Shown: in pieces, positions 47,659 to 57,475 of the stretch | Layout of the letters: each line of letters begins with the position of its first letter | Position numbering within the stretch: position 1 is the stretch's first letter | Assembly (NCBI GenBank): GCA_963662155.1 | Contig: OY759271.1 | Location: 19,920,229-19,984,228, forward strand | Source of the DNA: Lamellibrachia columna | Lineage: Eukaryota; Annelida; Polychaeta; Sabellida; Siboglinidae | Length of the DNA stretch: 64,000 bases | Direction: 5' to 3' | Position numbers and translations under genes: made by a program | Notes under the pieces: generated by a model | What the model saw: only the letters and a program-made list of their open reading frames with translations | The model's database searches: none | Told to the model about the DNA's origin: nothing

Positions 47659-48834
47659 CTGAAATATCATGTTAGCACACTTCACTTTCAAAGTCATTTA
47701 GCATTTTACATATATGCAGTAATCGTAAACTATCCATGCCACAAAGTTTATAAAATATAAATATGAGACCCCAAGTAATGATCTTCTTAGCAAAAAAACC
47801 TGAAATTATATTTGTGTGGCAAAGTTACACCTAAGGCATGTAGCACCGGCTGGGTGAGTCCAGAGGGGGGTTAAACCTCCCAACTGTGGGGGGGTCGGTG
47901 AGGGCTCCCCCAGAAAATATTTGAGAAATGGAAGTTTCAGGTTCTCTCTGGGAGCTTCCGAGGTGTAAATGTAGCCGAGTCAATCAGTGCAAAAACATGA
48001 TTTTAAAACACACAATTTTTTACATATACCACCAAATATTGGTTTACCACAGAACATTTTGAAAATTCTCATACTCTACATGTCCATTAAATGCTGTCAA
48101 TTTCTACATCATTCAGGTATGTGGCAGGCACAAGAGGAAAAACCCTGAAAATAATTTGACTAGATGGTAAGGGCCCAAAAGAAGCGAGGGGGCATCAGCC
48201 ATTTTTCTATGTGGCAGGCACAAGAGGAAAAACCCTGAAAATAATTTTACTAGATGGTAAGGGCCCAAAAGAAGCGAGGGGATATCAGCCAAAGGTTGAC
48301 GAGGGGGAGGGTGCGGGAAGGGGCAACCCCCTCCTGTTGCCTGACCTTCCCCACAAATTTTTTTTTAATAAGGTGCTCTGTGGTGAATTCTGACACTTTG
48401 GAGCCAAAACAAAATGTTCAAAATCAGGACTCCCACAAAGAGCAAAATACAAAATTCTTACTTTCTAAAACAAAATACATTTCAGACTGGGAGGGGTGGG
48501 GGTCACCCTACAGGGTTATCTAACAGCTACACTGCAAACTGCTTGATCCATCCATCTATCCATCTGGTCTGGTCATGGTTTTTAACATGTTTTACAAGTG
48601 TCATCAACATTTTGACAGTTGGGTTCCACTATACGTGTAAGTTTGATATTTTAATAGAATCAAAATTCTTAAGTCTTCTTATGTAGATTCTAGCTTTAAC
48701 TGAAAATACTTTGCCAGATCGATTTTTTAAAATTAGCCTGTCCCCATTAAATTTATACTCTGATTTGGTGTGGATGATATTTAACCTCATCCTCTCACCC
48801 CCCTGTCACGTAGTCCCTTGCTATGGAGTAACAT
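47659..48834. other. No gene recognised; contains a 90-bp duplication
   Basis: Probably further SPRYD3 intron. Plus-strand frames of up to 90 codons at 48211-48686 overlap the duplication and low-complexity G-rich sequence, and show no family resemblance. Confidence 0.5.
48119..48298. repeat. 90-bp tandem duplication
   Basis: tatgtggcaggcacaagagg through gggcccaaaagaagcgaggg is repeated at exactly 90-bp spacing with few changes. Confidence 0.92.
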
Positions 48835-49060
48835 TGTTTTATACAATAACAATGAAGGCAATATTCCCAAACACAGTTGTACTAGTTCACATGGCTACTT
48901 TATTTCGGCGACTGTCTACTCACTACAGTGCCCCTCCATGACACATCATTAATCAGGCTACTGCCAGCCTATATAGTGTCTACTAGGGTTGCAGTCTCTT
49001 AAGGACACTGTCTCCTAGCAACCAGTCCAAGGTGTGATATACACACTACACTACATAACA
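48835..49060 (-). repeat. Probable 3' LTR of Gypsy-type element
   Basis: On the minus strand a polypurine tract (aaaaaagggaga, 49072-49061) is directly followed by tgttatgtagtg, the usual junction of polypurine tract and LTR. An aataaa lies at about 48904-48899 inside the LTR. The end near 48835 (ataaaaca) is provisional because no second LTR is available for comparison. Confidence 0.6.
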
Positions 49061-49205
49061 TCTCCCTTTTTTGCAAACAAAAGCAAGATGTTATATTTCT
49101 ACCACAACAATCTCCACGTTTACTATATCTCTCGAGTTAACTACAACAGCTTTCTAGCTGGACACAAAGTCCTGGAGATGTTTCGGACGCACACTTGCAC
49201 TTTCA

Positions 49206-50147
49206 CTACGACGCAGTGTCAGCTCTTCCGATCTGACTGTGCGACTCGGCGAATTGTTTGGTGGTTGGTTCACACTGCCCGATGATTGGGTAGTATCGGG
49301 ACACACGTTCATCGCTGACATCATTAGAGTTGTCTCTAGCAGGTGTTGCACCGCCCCTGACCGTCGTGTTGATCTGGTTTCGATTTCGTCGTAACACCGA
49401 TCCACTTCCCGTCGTCCTGCGGCATCTGATCATGTCGTCTGATGATCGCCGACTGCCATTTCCCGTTTGCCTCATTCTCACGGTCTCGCCTGGATGTAGT
49501 TCCCATTGGAACGTTGACGTGGCGGCGTCGTGATAATAAGCAGCTGTCGACTGTCTTTCTTCCAGTTTTCTTCTCACCACTTCTGCGTCAATGTGCTGTG
49601 GTCGTAGCATGTGTTCCATCTGATGTAGATTGGTAAGCAGATTTCGAACTTGCATTAAGACTGCTGGTGACGGCAATCCATCACCTATTGGCGTACTGCT
49701 GCTAGTCTGCAGCAGACTTTTCCTGTCAGCTAACATCTTCGTCAAGCTCTTTTTGATGGTCTGTACCATTCTCTCAGCCATCAGCCTTGTTGTTGTATGT
49801 TGCATGTGCCTTCGCTTTGCAAAGTCACAGAATTCGGAACTACCGTATTGAGCTCCATTATCGCTAAGTAACATCTGAGGAATTCCGAAATCACAAAACA
49901 TCTTCTCCAGATGCCCGATCATGGTACTGCTTCTCGTATCAGCCAGTTTGACAACACTTGGCCATTTGCTGTAACAATCGAACTCTAGAAGATATGAATG
50001 TCCATCAAGCTGGAACAAGTCACTCGCTACCACTTGATACGGATAACTTGACACTTCATGTGGCTGCAGCGGCATCGCTGGGTTTGTCGCTCTATTCTGT
50101 TGGCACTCCGTGCAGCTTTCGACTGTGTCACCAGAACCAGTCAACAT
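49206..50147 (-). pseudogene. Gypsy integrase remnant
   Basis: The 313-codon frame contains the end of the zinc-binding region (CTECQQNRATN) and the catalytic core with VASDLFQLDGHSYLLEFD, LLSDNGAQYGSSEF and AERMVQTIKKSL, which supply the D, D and E residues. A few residues usually lying before the last motif are missing (HTTTRLMAERM), so the core has a small deletion. A carboxy-terminal region with AAYYHDAATSTF and GETVRMRQ follows. The RNase H domain expected upstream is absent. Confidence 0.8.
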
Positions 50148-50282
50148 CTTTGCGTGTCAGGTCATGAAGAACAGCTGATTCTTGTGACAAATTCAGGCAA
50201 AACTTTGCCAAATGCGTAACCATGCCCAGGATACGTCTAACATCCTCTTTACACTTTGGTGTTGGCATGTTCTGTATCGCGT
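50148..50282 (-). other. Deleted connection region between Gypsy RT and integrase
   Basis: Broken frames here read as pieces such as LAKFC and SQESAVLHD-like sequence in shifted frames, then jump to the integrase zinc region. The RNase H domain appears to have been lost by deletion. Confidence 0.5.
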
Positions 50283-50900
50283 CTACTTTCGTTGGGTCAG
50301 GTTGCAGTCCAATATGATGTGACCAAGATACTTGACTTCAGTGCACTTGATATTGCATTTTGTTCTGTTCAGCTTCAGGCCTACCTCTAGACATAGGTCT
50401 AGAACCCTGCATAAGCGATCATCATGTTGCTCTTCTGTCGGTGCATGAATCAAGATGTCATCGATGAAGGTCTCAAAGTCATCAATATCGCCAAACATGT
50501 CAGCGATTCTCTTGTGGAAGACTTCTGGCGCAGAACTTATTCCATATGGAAGTCTGCAGAATCGATACCTTCCGAAAGGTGTGGTGAATGTGGTCAGATA
50601 CGAGCTCTCCTCGTCCAATGCGATTTGCATGAAGCCTGATGTTGCGTCAAGTGTACTGAAATACCTTAAGCCGTGCAGCTTTGCAAATATCTCCTCAGCT
50701 GTCGGTATAGCAAAATGTTCTCGCTTTATAGCGGCATTGAGCGATCCTGGACCAAACATATCCTCAATGACTGATCTGACTTCATCACTGTTACTAATGG
50801 ATTTACCCATTTCGTCGGTTCCGTAACCTTAGTTATCAGCTGATTTTCTTCCATTTCTTCCAGCTGTGTTAAACTGGCTTTGCAATCTAAATGGAACACG
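50283..50900 (-). pseudogene. Gypsy reverse transcriptase remnant
   Basis: The minus-strand frame shows KREHFAIPTAEEIFAKLHG, YFSTLDATSGFMQIALDE, TPFGRYRFCRLPYGISSAPE and FETFIDDILIHAP, with FIDD as the active site. Upstream, in another frame, are QLITKVTEPTKWVNPLVTV and SLRICL. A frameshift near 50760-50810 breaks the domain between SLRIC and NAAIKREHF. It ends after KYLGHII near 50290. Confidence 0.85.
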
Positions 50901-50925
50901 TCGTGCTGAGTGATCTGGCGTACTG

Positions 50926-51482
50926 AGAAGATCATATCAATGGTGGATCTTCCTGCTCTGAACCCGCACTGGGATTCTGGGTAGACACGTGAGGCAAGTT
51001 TCTGAAGTCTGATTAGCAGGACCCGAGCGAAGGCCTTCCCCACAATGCTCAATAATGATATGCCCCTATAGTTGTTGCAGTCACTGCGGTCGCCTTTGTT
51101 TGTACAGTTCTGAATAATGTTCAACCCATCACTCCGTCTGTTGATCCCGGTCTGTGAGCATCTCTCCTTATGTGGATTTCAGTGGAGCCATCTTCCTTAC
51201 AGTGGGGCCAACAGCTTTCTTGATACCATCGTACATGCCGCGTATGTTTCCGCAGTCGGCTGAGCTTTGGATACTCTCGCAAAGTTTCAGCCAGTAGTCA
51301 TTTGCACAGCGTCTTGCTGTGCATTGTGCGATGCTCCGTGCATATCTGAGAGCCGACAGTGTCTTCTCGCATGGATTCTGTTTGTATGCAAGCAGTGCTT
51401 CTCGTTTTGGTTTCAATGACGGGTACCATAACATGTAGGTTAGCATTGAACCAGTCTTGGTTTGGTCTTTCTCTCTTACCAA
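50926..51482 (-). pseudogene. LINE linker and RT start with internal deletion
   Basis: 51482-51168 encodes KREALLAYKQNPCEKTLSAL, CANDYWLKLCESIQSSADCG and GMYDGIKKAVGPTVRKMAPL. A stop follows, then WVEHYSELY near 51125, which jumps straight to NKGDRSDCNNYRGISLLSIV and YPESQCGFRAGRSTIDMIFS (51095-50926). The segment expected between SELY and NKGDRS is gone. The following YADD-bearing part is also missing because the Gypsy fragment begins there. Confidence 0.78.
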
Positions 51483-51581
51483 ATGCAGTTATCGCTGCAT
51501 TGTAGATGGTATTACTGAGGGTGTTACACCTTACTGTGGCGTCCTGATCCAGAAGGTCCTGAAGGGACTGCTCAAGGGAGG

Positions 51582-52349
51582 CTACAAACTGCTCCCTTTG
51601 TTGGGGGCTGCAGTTCTAGCAACATTGATGCGAGTGCGACCTGTGGGCTTGGAGCGGTGCAGGTTACGCGGAGAGAGTCTCACTTTACTGCACACTATGG
51701 CATGGTCTGTATCACAATCTGCACTGTGGTAGCTACGTGTTGCTAGGACATTGTTCAGAGCAGAGCGTCTGGCGATGATGAGGTCTAGTTGATGCCATTT
51801 ATGAGACCTTGGATGTTTCCATGACACTTTGTGTTGATGCTTTGACTGGAAGAAGGTGTTGGTGATGCAAAAACCATGAAATGAGCATAGCTCCAATAAT
51901 CTTTGTCCGTTGTCGTTTATCCTCCCAGTGCCGTGGTGTCCAATGCAGGACGGCCATGACTGATGGTCTGAGCCTACTCTGGCATTAAAGTAGCCAAGAA
52001 GGATGAGCGGCTCAACATTGGGAATCTTGCCAATCAGGCTGTCAAGTTCATCATAGAAATGGTCCTTGATATCAACAGAGGCCCCCAATGTAGGGGCGTA
52101 GATGCTGAAGATGTGGACAAACCCTGCAGCAGTGACGAGACGGATAGATAGGATGCGCTCAGTGCCACAAGTGGGAGGCTCCACAGAATCAAGGAGAGAG
52201 TTCTTGACAGCAAAACCAACCCCGTACAAGCGAGGTTCCTCAGGCTCCTTCCCTTTCCAGAAGAAGGTGAAGTTCTCTTCCTTAAGACATCCGCTGGAGG
52301 CAAGTCTGGTTTCCTGGAGAGAAAAAGCTAGAAATGTGACTTCTAGCAT
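51582..52349 (-). pseudogene. LINE AP-endonuclease domain with altered catalytic Asp
   Basis: The 255-codon frame includes FSLQETRLASSG, TFFWKGKEPEEPRLYGVGFA, IYAPTLG, LLGYFNARVGSDH, TNTFFQSKHQHKVSWKHPRS, WHQLDLIIARRS and YHSADCDTDHAIVCSKVRL. The first Glu and the final Asp-His are present. The Asp of the GDFNARVG box is Tyr (codon 51992-51990), which should abolish cleavage. The first strands of the fold are missing, so the methionine at 52349 is incidental. Confidence 0.82.
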
Positions 52350-52365
52350 TACCCTCTTAATGAAT

Positions 52366-53070
52366 TAATAGGTGGGACACATATGAAAACAACTTTAGAT
52401 ATAAATTAGACTCTGAATTTGATGTGTCATCATGAATTGAGAAAAATTGAGGAAGAGTCGACGTAGGCCCTAATTACAATTTTCGGCCCCTGATTGGATA
52501 CATGGATAATGAAAAATAACCTATTTTTAAAATCGATTTCTGACCAAATTAATAGATAGGGCAAGAAAATATTCATGAAACTGATAAAATTATACTTTAT
52601 TAGCCATTTGTGTGGTTGTAAGAGTGGATGGCTTTCAGTGGGGCATATATGAACCAGATTTTCAAATGAAGTGATTTATACCTTTCCTGTTCATTTGGCA
52701 GCCATTGGCAAGATGCGCAGATGCAAGTCTTGTTTCTTTCAAATGATCCCATTGGTGGAGAGGGCCAACACACTGCATAATCATCCAGTCACAGTGATCA
52801 TATCGAAAATAGTTGGAGAAATGTTTGTTGATCATGTCAATGGGAAGTAACACGTGGGTAGAGTTCTCCAGCAAAAACACGAACCGAAAAATACGATCAC
52901 CCTATACCCCACAGATTTTTAAAACTGGATTCACACTAATCACACAAACATTATTTTCAGCCCTGGAAAAAACGGAAAAATCTCATCCCTGATCATTGCA
53001 CACATATATTATTAAGTTTCCTGTATCATCCACCATTAGGTTGGCCACGTACATGTATTTAGGATTAAAA
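52366..53070. other. No gene recognised
   Basis: AT-rich sequence with one minus-strand frame at 52880-52662 (72 codons, containing HFSNYFRYDHCDW). It resembles neither SPRYD3 nor a transposon protein I recognise. Confidence 0.45.
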
Positions 53071-53106
53071 ATATATATATTCTTCCATACAATTCCTCTG
53101 TTTCAG

Positions 53107-53217
53107 TATTCAGATCAGTCATATCATATTGTTCCAAGACGTAACTTTGGTCTGACCACCGGACATCGGTTTGGCGTGTACTCTGGCAGACAGGGAATCA
53201 AACACGCACGACTGTAG
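53107..53217 (+). CDS. Possible terminal exon of an unidentified plus-strand gene
   Basis: A strong acceptor-like tract (tacaattcctctgtttcag, ending at 53106) precedes a phase-0 frame of 36 residues. It contains YSDQSYHIVPRRNFGLTTGH and RFGVYSGRQGIKHARL, then TAG at 53215-53217. Composition and the basic, Gly/Arg/Tyr-containing end look protein-like and unlike the surrounding AT-rich DNA. No upstream exon was found in the window and the family is not recognised. It could be a lone exon of a gene on the opposite strand from SPRYD3, or chance. Confidence 0.3.
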   Translation, partial: YSDQSYHIVPRRNFGLTTGHRFGVYSGRQGIKHARL

Positions 53218-53875
53218 ATTGTGTTTTGTTTGCCTTAAGGAACTTAGGCAAACAGCCAATTCAGCGCATGCTTTTTTATTAGTGACAGTGGCATATGCTA
53301 AGTGGATGCCCTGTTGCTCGAAGCAAGCGTTTCGGAGAAGATGTTAATATAACATGATACTAAGTTCATTCAGGCAATTATGTAATATACATTGTATGTT
53401 GTCTTGTATTAAAATAATTCCAAATTACAGAACCGTTAATTATCTTACATGCAGACTTATTATTAAAATTATGATTTCTTCAGTGCTGCCAACCTACAAA
53501 TAACACAGAATTTAACATTCCACAGTAGCACACCCTGTCAGATTTATGGCAGACGTGGACTGACTGAGGCAAACATTTTCACACAATGTCTGTCAGTCAA
53601 ATATTTGCAAATATACGATGATTTCACAGGTAAATCTATTGGGTATATGGCATGTTTCAATAAACCCAAAAAAATAGAGCAAGCCATGACAATCTGAACG
53701 ATTTCTGAGCAGAATTGACCTGTATTCCAAATGTAAACAAACTGATTGGAGTGAGACCACAATTGTTTTTTATAGACGACCATTATAATGTTTCTTTGGA
53801 TTCCTGCAAAAATTTTCAAACTATTTTCTTTAAAATGTCACCTGCACATTGAACATTATACTTAAGACAACTGTT
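53218..53875. other. No gene recognised
   Basis: AT-rich sequence with stops in all frames. If 53107-53217 is a last exon, this would include its 3' UTR. Confidence 0.45.
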
Positions 53876-53894
53876 GTGTGAAATTCATGAAAAT

Positions 53895-54215
53895 CGTGCA
53901 CATGGGCATGCGTGCATTTCAGTGCACAGTGCGTAGTGCAATGCAGAGTGGACAGTGTGCAGGGCAGTGCACAGTGGCAGTGCAATGTGCTGTGCAGCAC
54001 AGTACGCAGTGCAGGGCAATGCACTGTGGCAGTGCAATGTGTATGGCTGTGTTGTCCATAGTGCTGTGCAGTGTGCAGTTTTCAGTACATGGCTGCACGG
54101 TGCAATGCCATGCATGCATTGCAGTTGTGCATTGCAGTTGTGCGGTGTTGTGTGTGTGTGCACGCGCACATGCGTGTGCGGTGTGCAGTATGCATGCGTT
54201 GTTTGTGTTTATATA
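53895..54215. repeat. Degenerate tgcagtgcaatg-type repeat block
   Basis: Short words such as gtgcagtgcaatgtg, cagggcaatgcac and ggcagtgcaatgtg recur irregularly, ending in a (tg)n tract. Composition bias keeps five or more frames open on both strands (Cys/Val/Ala/His-rich). These are not genes. Confidence 0.8.
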
Positions 54216-54483
54216 CAGCTGAACGTGTATTGTTATTAACACTGATGTATGATGTACATGTATATGTATTTCTCTATCCGGCTATAGGCCTGGCTATTTT
54301 GTTAAACGATGATGGACATCACACATTTAAGAGAGATACAAGTTTGTGATTTTAACTAAAGTTGCTCAGAATGTCAGTTACATGATGGCAGTGATTGTGA
54401 GGAGGTTTAAGAATTTTTGATGGTTCAGTTTTCTTTTAACCAGACAAAAAGTTAACAAGGCTGTAGTAGACTCTAATGAAAAT

Positions 54484-54722
54484 ATACATAACACGGTATA
54501 CCATGGTATTTTGTTATACTACATGGTATTACATGGTAAACCATAACATTACATGGTAAACTGTGGTATACCATGGTTTACCTGTTTCAAAACACCATGG
54601 TATTTTACCATGGCTTCCCTGTTTCAAAACACAGTATTTTACCATGGTTTACCATGATTTACCATGGTTTACCTGTTTCAAAACGCCATGGTATACCATT
54701 TACCATGGTATATTTTCATAAA
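54484..54722. repeat. Palindromic accatggt / ttaccatggtaa repeat cluster
   Basis: Many copies of ataccatggtat, tttaccatggt and cctgtttcaaaacaccatgg sit in about 240 bp. Most are self-complementary around catg, and a roughly 45-bp unit containing ctgtttcaaaac occurs three times. Confidence 0.85.
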
Positions 54723-55343
54723 AGCTGGCATGCCTTGATAAGACACAGGTCAATGTTTACACTAGACCTACGCCCAGACCCAGTTGAGAGGGTAGGACAA
54801 AACCCCTACTAGCTCCTGACTTCGACATGAGCAAATGTTAATTGGACGTGGCTTCTTTTTAGCAATTCAGTACAAACAGTGGCTTTGTAGAAATTTTTTT
54901 TTTTGTATAAAAAAAGCCTAATTAAAAGTACTTAGAGATTTAACTCAAGAAAAACTCTGATTCTGCAAAGCATATTTTATAAGTATTAAATTACCTTTTT
55001 TATTATTAAATTTCAATGGTCATTAATGCTCATTAGGTGAAGTGGGAACAATATCAATATAAGCACATTGAGAGGGTGAATCACTGAGAGTAGGGGAAAT
55101 GGGAGAGCTATCCAAATGCAGGGTAGGCGAAATGGGAATAATATCAGTACACGAAATGGTAAAGGGATGGGGTGAAGGGACGGGGTGAAGGACGGGGTGA
55201 AGGGATGGGGTGAAGGGAGAGGTGAAGGGACGGGGTGAAGGGACAGGTTATATAGTACTCATTATGATTAAACATTGAAATTAAAAATATCAAGCAAACT
55301 AAAAGAAACCACACCCAATTAATGTGTGCTCATACTGAAGCCA
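54723..55343. other. Non-coding, flanked by inverted ggacaaaacccctact motifs
   Basis: ggacaaaacccctact near 54796-54811 is inverted at about 55351-55366, with further match around the Asp/Ser-free agagggtag context. The interior contains a G-rich minisatellite. It may be a non-autonomous element of about 600 bp, but the ends are not sharp. Confidence 0.4.
55152..55252. repeat. 13-14-bp G-rich minisatellite, about 7-8 copies
   Basis: The unit gaagggacggggtg has variants gatggggtg and gagaggtg. Runs of three or four G on the plus strand could support G-quadruplex formation. Confidence 0.85.
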
Positions 55344-55349
55344 ATGGCC

Positions 55350-55600
55350 AGTAGGGGTTTTGTCCCACCCAGTCTACCCCCTCTGAAAAGGTGAGGGCTT
55401 TTGTCCAGAAGTATTTTGTCCAAGGGCTTTTGTCCGTGAGGGCTTATGTCCATACCCCGACTTTCATTCAGTACCCTCAAAGCCATTTTCAAAATGGTGC
55501 ATGGGCAAAAGCCCCATCAGTCAAAAGGCCCCCGGACATAAGCCCCTGTGGACAAAGCCCCTCCTGAAAAAACCCATGGACAAAAACCCCACAATCTAAA
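55350..55600. repeat. Large palindrome of gggcttttgtcc / ggacaaaagccc motifs
   Basis: Left of about 55490 the plus strand carries ggggttttgtccc, agggcttttgtcc (twice) and gggcttatgtcc. To the right are gggcaaaagcccc, ggacataagcccc, ggacaaagcccc and ggacaaaaacccc. The centre is the perfect palindrome ccattttcaaaatgg. The same motif in one orientation recurs at 61725-61845. Confidence 0.75.
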
Positions 55601-56150
55601 TACATTGCTGGGCGTACTTATTATAGGATATAAAGCAAGTTACCCTACTGTCTGTCTGGTAGGAACCACCTGTTCATTTACACTGAAGTACAATACTTGA
55701 AAACATGACATTTTGGTAAAGGACACAATTTGGCCCTGGAAAGTTGTTGGACACCTGATATATGACATGCCCATTGTGCATTGTTGGTTGTAGTATTTCA
55801 CTTGTCACTTTATAATACAACCATAGTTCACATTTATTCAGATCGGCGCAAACATCATCAACACACGCATCTACTTAGCATGACTTTCTAACAACTGTCT
55901 CTTACAATATTCTTTAAAATAGCTCGATGTAATATTAGATATATTAACATTCCAAGACAGGTCATATTGAATACGGTTAATGTTATATGAATAAAAAGTT
56001 GTGATTGCTTTTTCAACATAGAATTAGTCAAGTAGCAATCTAAACTTCTAACAAACTGTATACATAATTAATATCAGTAATACATTGTGTAATTTGAAGC
56101 ATAGTGTTATCATTGTGCATGGTTTATGACAGAACAACTGGCCAATGCAT
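55601..56150. other. No gene recognised
   Basis: AT-rich sequence without long frames or clear repeats. Confidence 0.5.
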
Positions 56151-56204
56151 CTTGGGAGCCTACCGGAGGCCAGGGGCCATCCATACCAAGGGCCTGGGGG
56201 AATG

Positions 56205-56360
56205 AAAGCTGACCAATTAAAAGCTTCATCCCCTCACCACAGGAGCATCTGACCAATTACATGCATTGACCCTGCTATGGGAGCTGGGAGCAGCCCTTAT
56301 ATTTCCTCACTGCATGGGGCATCTGGCCAATAAGAAGCATTATCCCAGCAGTGGGATCTG
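56205..56360 (+). promoter_or_regulatory. Three CCAAT-containing repeats upstream of DIRS gag
   Basis: gaccaattaaaagcttcatc (56211), gaccaattacatgcattgac (56251) and ggccaataagaagcattatc (56326) are related sequences spaced about 40 and 75 bp apart, each with a CCAAT core. A ttatattt lies between the last two. Position before the first DIRS frame suggests a promoter or leader of the element. This is inference. Confidence 0.35.
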
Positions 56361-56447
56361 GCAACATCTGTTCATTGGGCCATCTTTGTCTCGTAGCACG
56401 AACAAGGAAACACGTCATTTTTTATACGTTGCTTTTAATCCACATTT

Positions 56448-57475
56448 ATGTATTTGAAACGACCTATACGAAGCGCAGTAGAACGACGATATCTACCAGC
56501 AGATCGCCGTCGTAGAGAATCTATTTACTCGCCCTCGGCAGCACCGCTTTCTGTGGACTTCTTGGTCTTGGATGAAAACATCACGCCAGTGACTACGCCT
56601 CCCTGCCAACTGTTTAGCAGCTTCACCCCATATGCGCATTGAGGAACGTTGCATAAAACTACCTACTGGCATGAAGAAGGCACAGTTTGTGCGAATTTAT
56701 GAGGATAACTTCCAACGAGACTGACAATCAATCTACGCCTGATGCTAGTGCCAGTGCTGACGAGGCCGCCGCCATCACCTCCACAGATCTCAACGGGATT
56801 GCTACCAGAGCACGACAGCGGCACCAACCTACTGGCTCTAATGTTTTTTCTCGGGTGGGGGTCAGATTCTGGCTCAAGCGAGTAAGAACATAACAGCGGC
56901 AGAATGCGATTTCCCGCAGCCCAGTAGCACCTCCATCAGTAGTGGGAAGCCACTGACTGACATTGTGCGAGCACTACAAAGTTCCATGTCAGACAACACA
57001 GATACAGGAGATTATCGCTGCACGACACCCCTCCGATGGAAAGGGAACCGCTCGGGCAAGCATGGTACCCTTATCTTTATTGGCTGCACGAACGGATACG
57101 GATGCACCGGCTGTGATGGACATGTCAGTTCAACCTTGAATAGCATGAAACACCATCGGTATTCTACACCATGACTACTGCGAAGACATCTATTGAACGT
57201 GCTACACTGCCTACAGAGAAGTACCTACGATCTGAACCAGCGTTTTCCAACTCGGTACAGATGGCCGTGTTCGACATCAGGGATTCCGACCAAAATCTAT
57301 CAGATGTTGAGACCGTGTCACCTGCCCTGTGATCAGCCATCCTTGAGGGGCACCACATGCCAGTGTATCCTTCCAACCAGACCAGATGGTAGGAACATGT
57401 CTGATGGACACCAAGCTAAGACAACACACAACACCACTAGATCGACACAATGACTAGTAAAAACAGACACTACTG
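56448..57475 (+). pseudogene. DIRS gag-like region, broken
   Basis: Several short frames succeed each other, with segments such as AVERRYLPADRRRRESIYSP (from about 56480) and MRIEERCIKLPTGMKKAQFV (from 56634). The latter resembles a short helical DNA-binding segment, possibly SAP-like. Ser/Thr-rich stretches follow to about 57450. The basic, low-complexity character and position before RT fit DIRS ORF1. Family-level homology could not be verified by eye. Confidence 0.45.

Larger units (their letters stand above)
48835..50925 (-). mobile_element. Gypsy LTR retrotransposon remnant, 5' truncated
   Basis: On the minus strand the order is RT fragment (about 50925-50283), shortened connection region, integrase (50147-49206), polypurine tract and 3' LTR. 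That order is the Gypsy/Metaviridae one. The gag, protease, RNase H and 5' LTR parts are missing. At its 5' side it is fused to a LINE fragment. Frameshifts and deletions show it is inactive. Confidence 0.8.
50926..52365 (-). mobile_element. RTE/Nimb-like LINE remnant, truncated at both ends
   Basis: The minus strand encodes an endonuclease domain (52349-51582), a linker (51482-51168) and the start of an RT domain (about 51124-50926). At the 3' side it ends abruptly inside the RT domain, where Gypsy sequence begins. At the 5' side the endonuclease lacks its first strands. The protein type is widespread in invertebrate and fish genomes and is often annotated as craniofacial development protein 2-like. 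The exact clade is inferred. Confidence 0.8.

Noticed and set aside
48211..48686. Plus-strand frames of 60-90 codons
   Set aside because: They overlap the 90-bp duplication and low-complexity G-rich sequence. No family resemblance was seen.
53830..54242. Overlapping Cys/Val/Ala and His/Thr-rich frames on both strands
   Set aside because: The tgcagtgcaatg-type repetitive composition lacks stops in most frames. There is no start or splice evidence.
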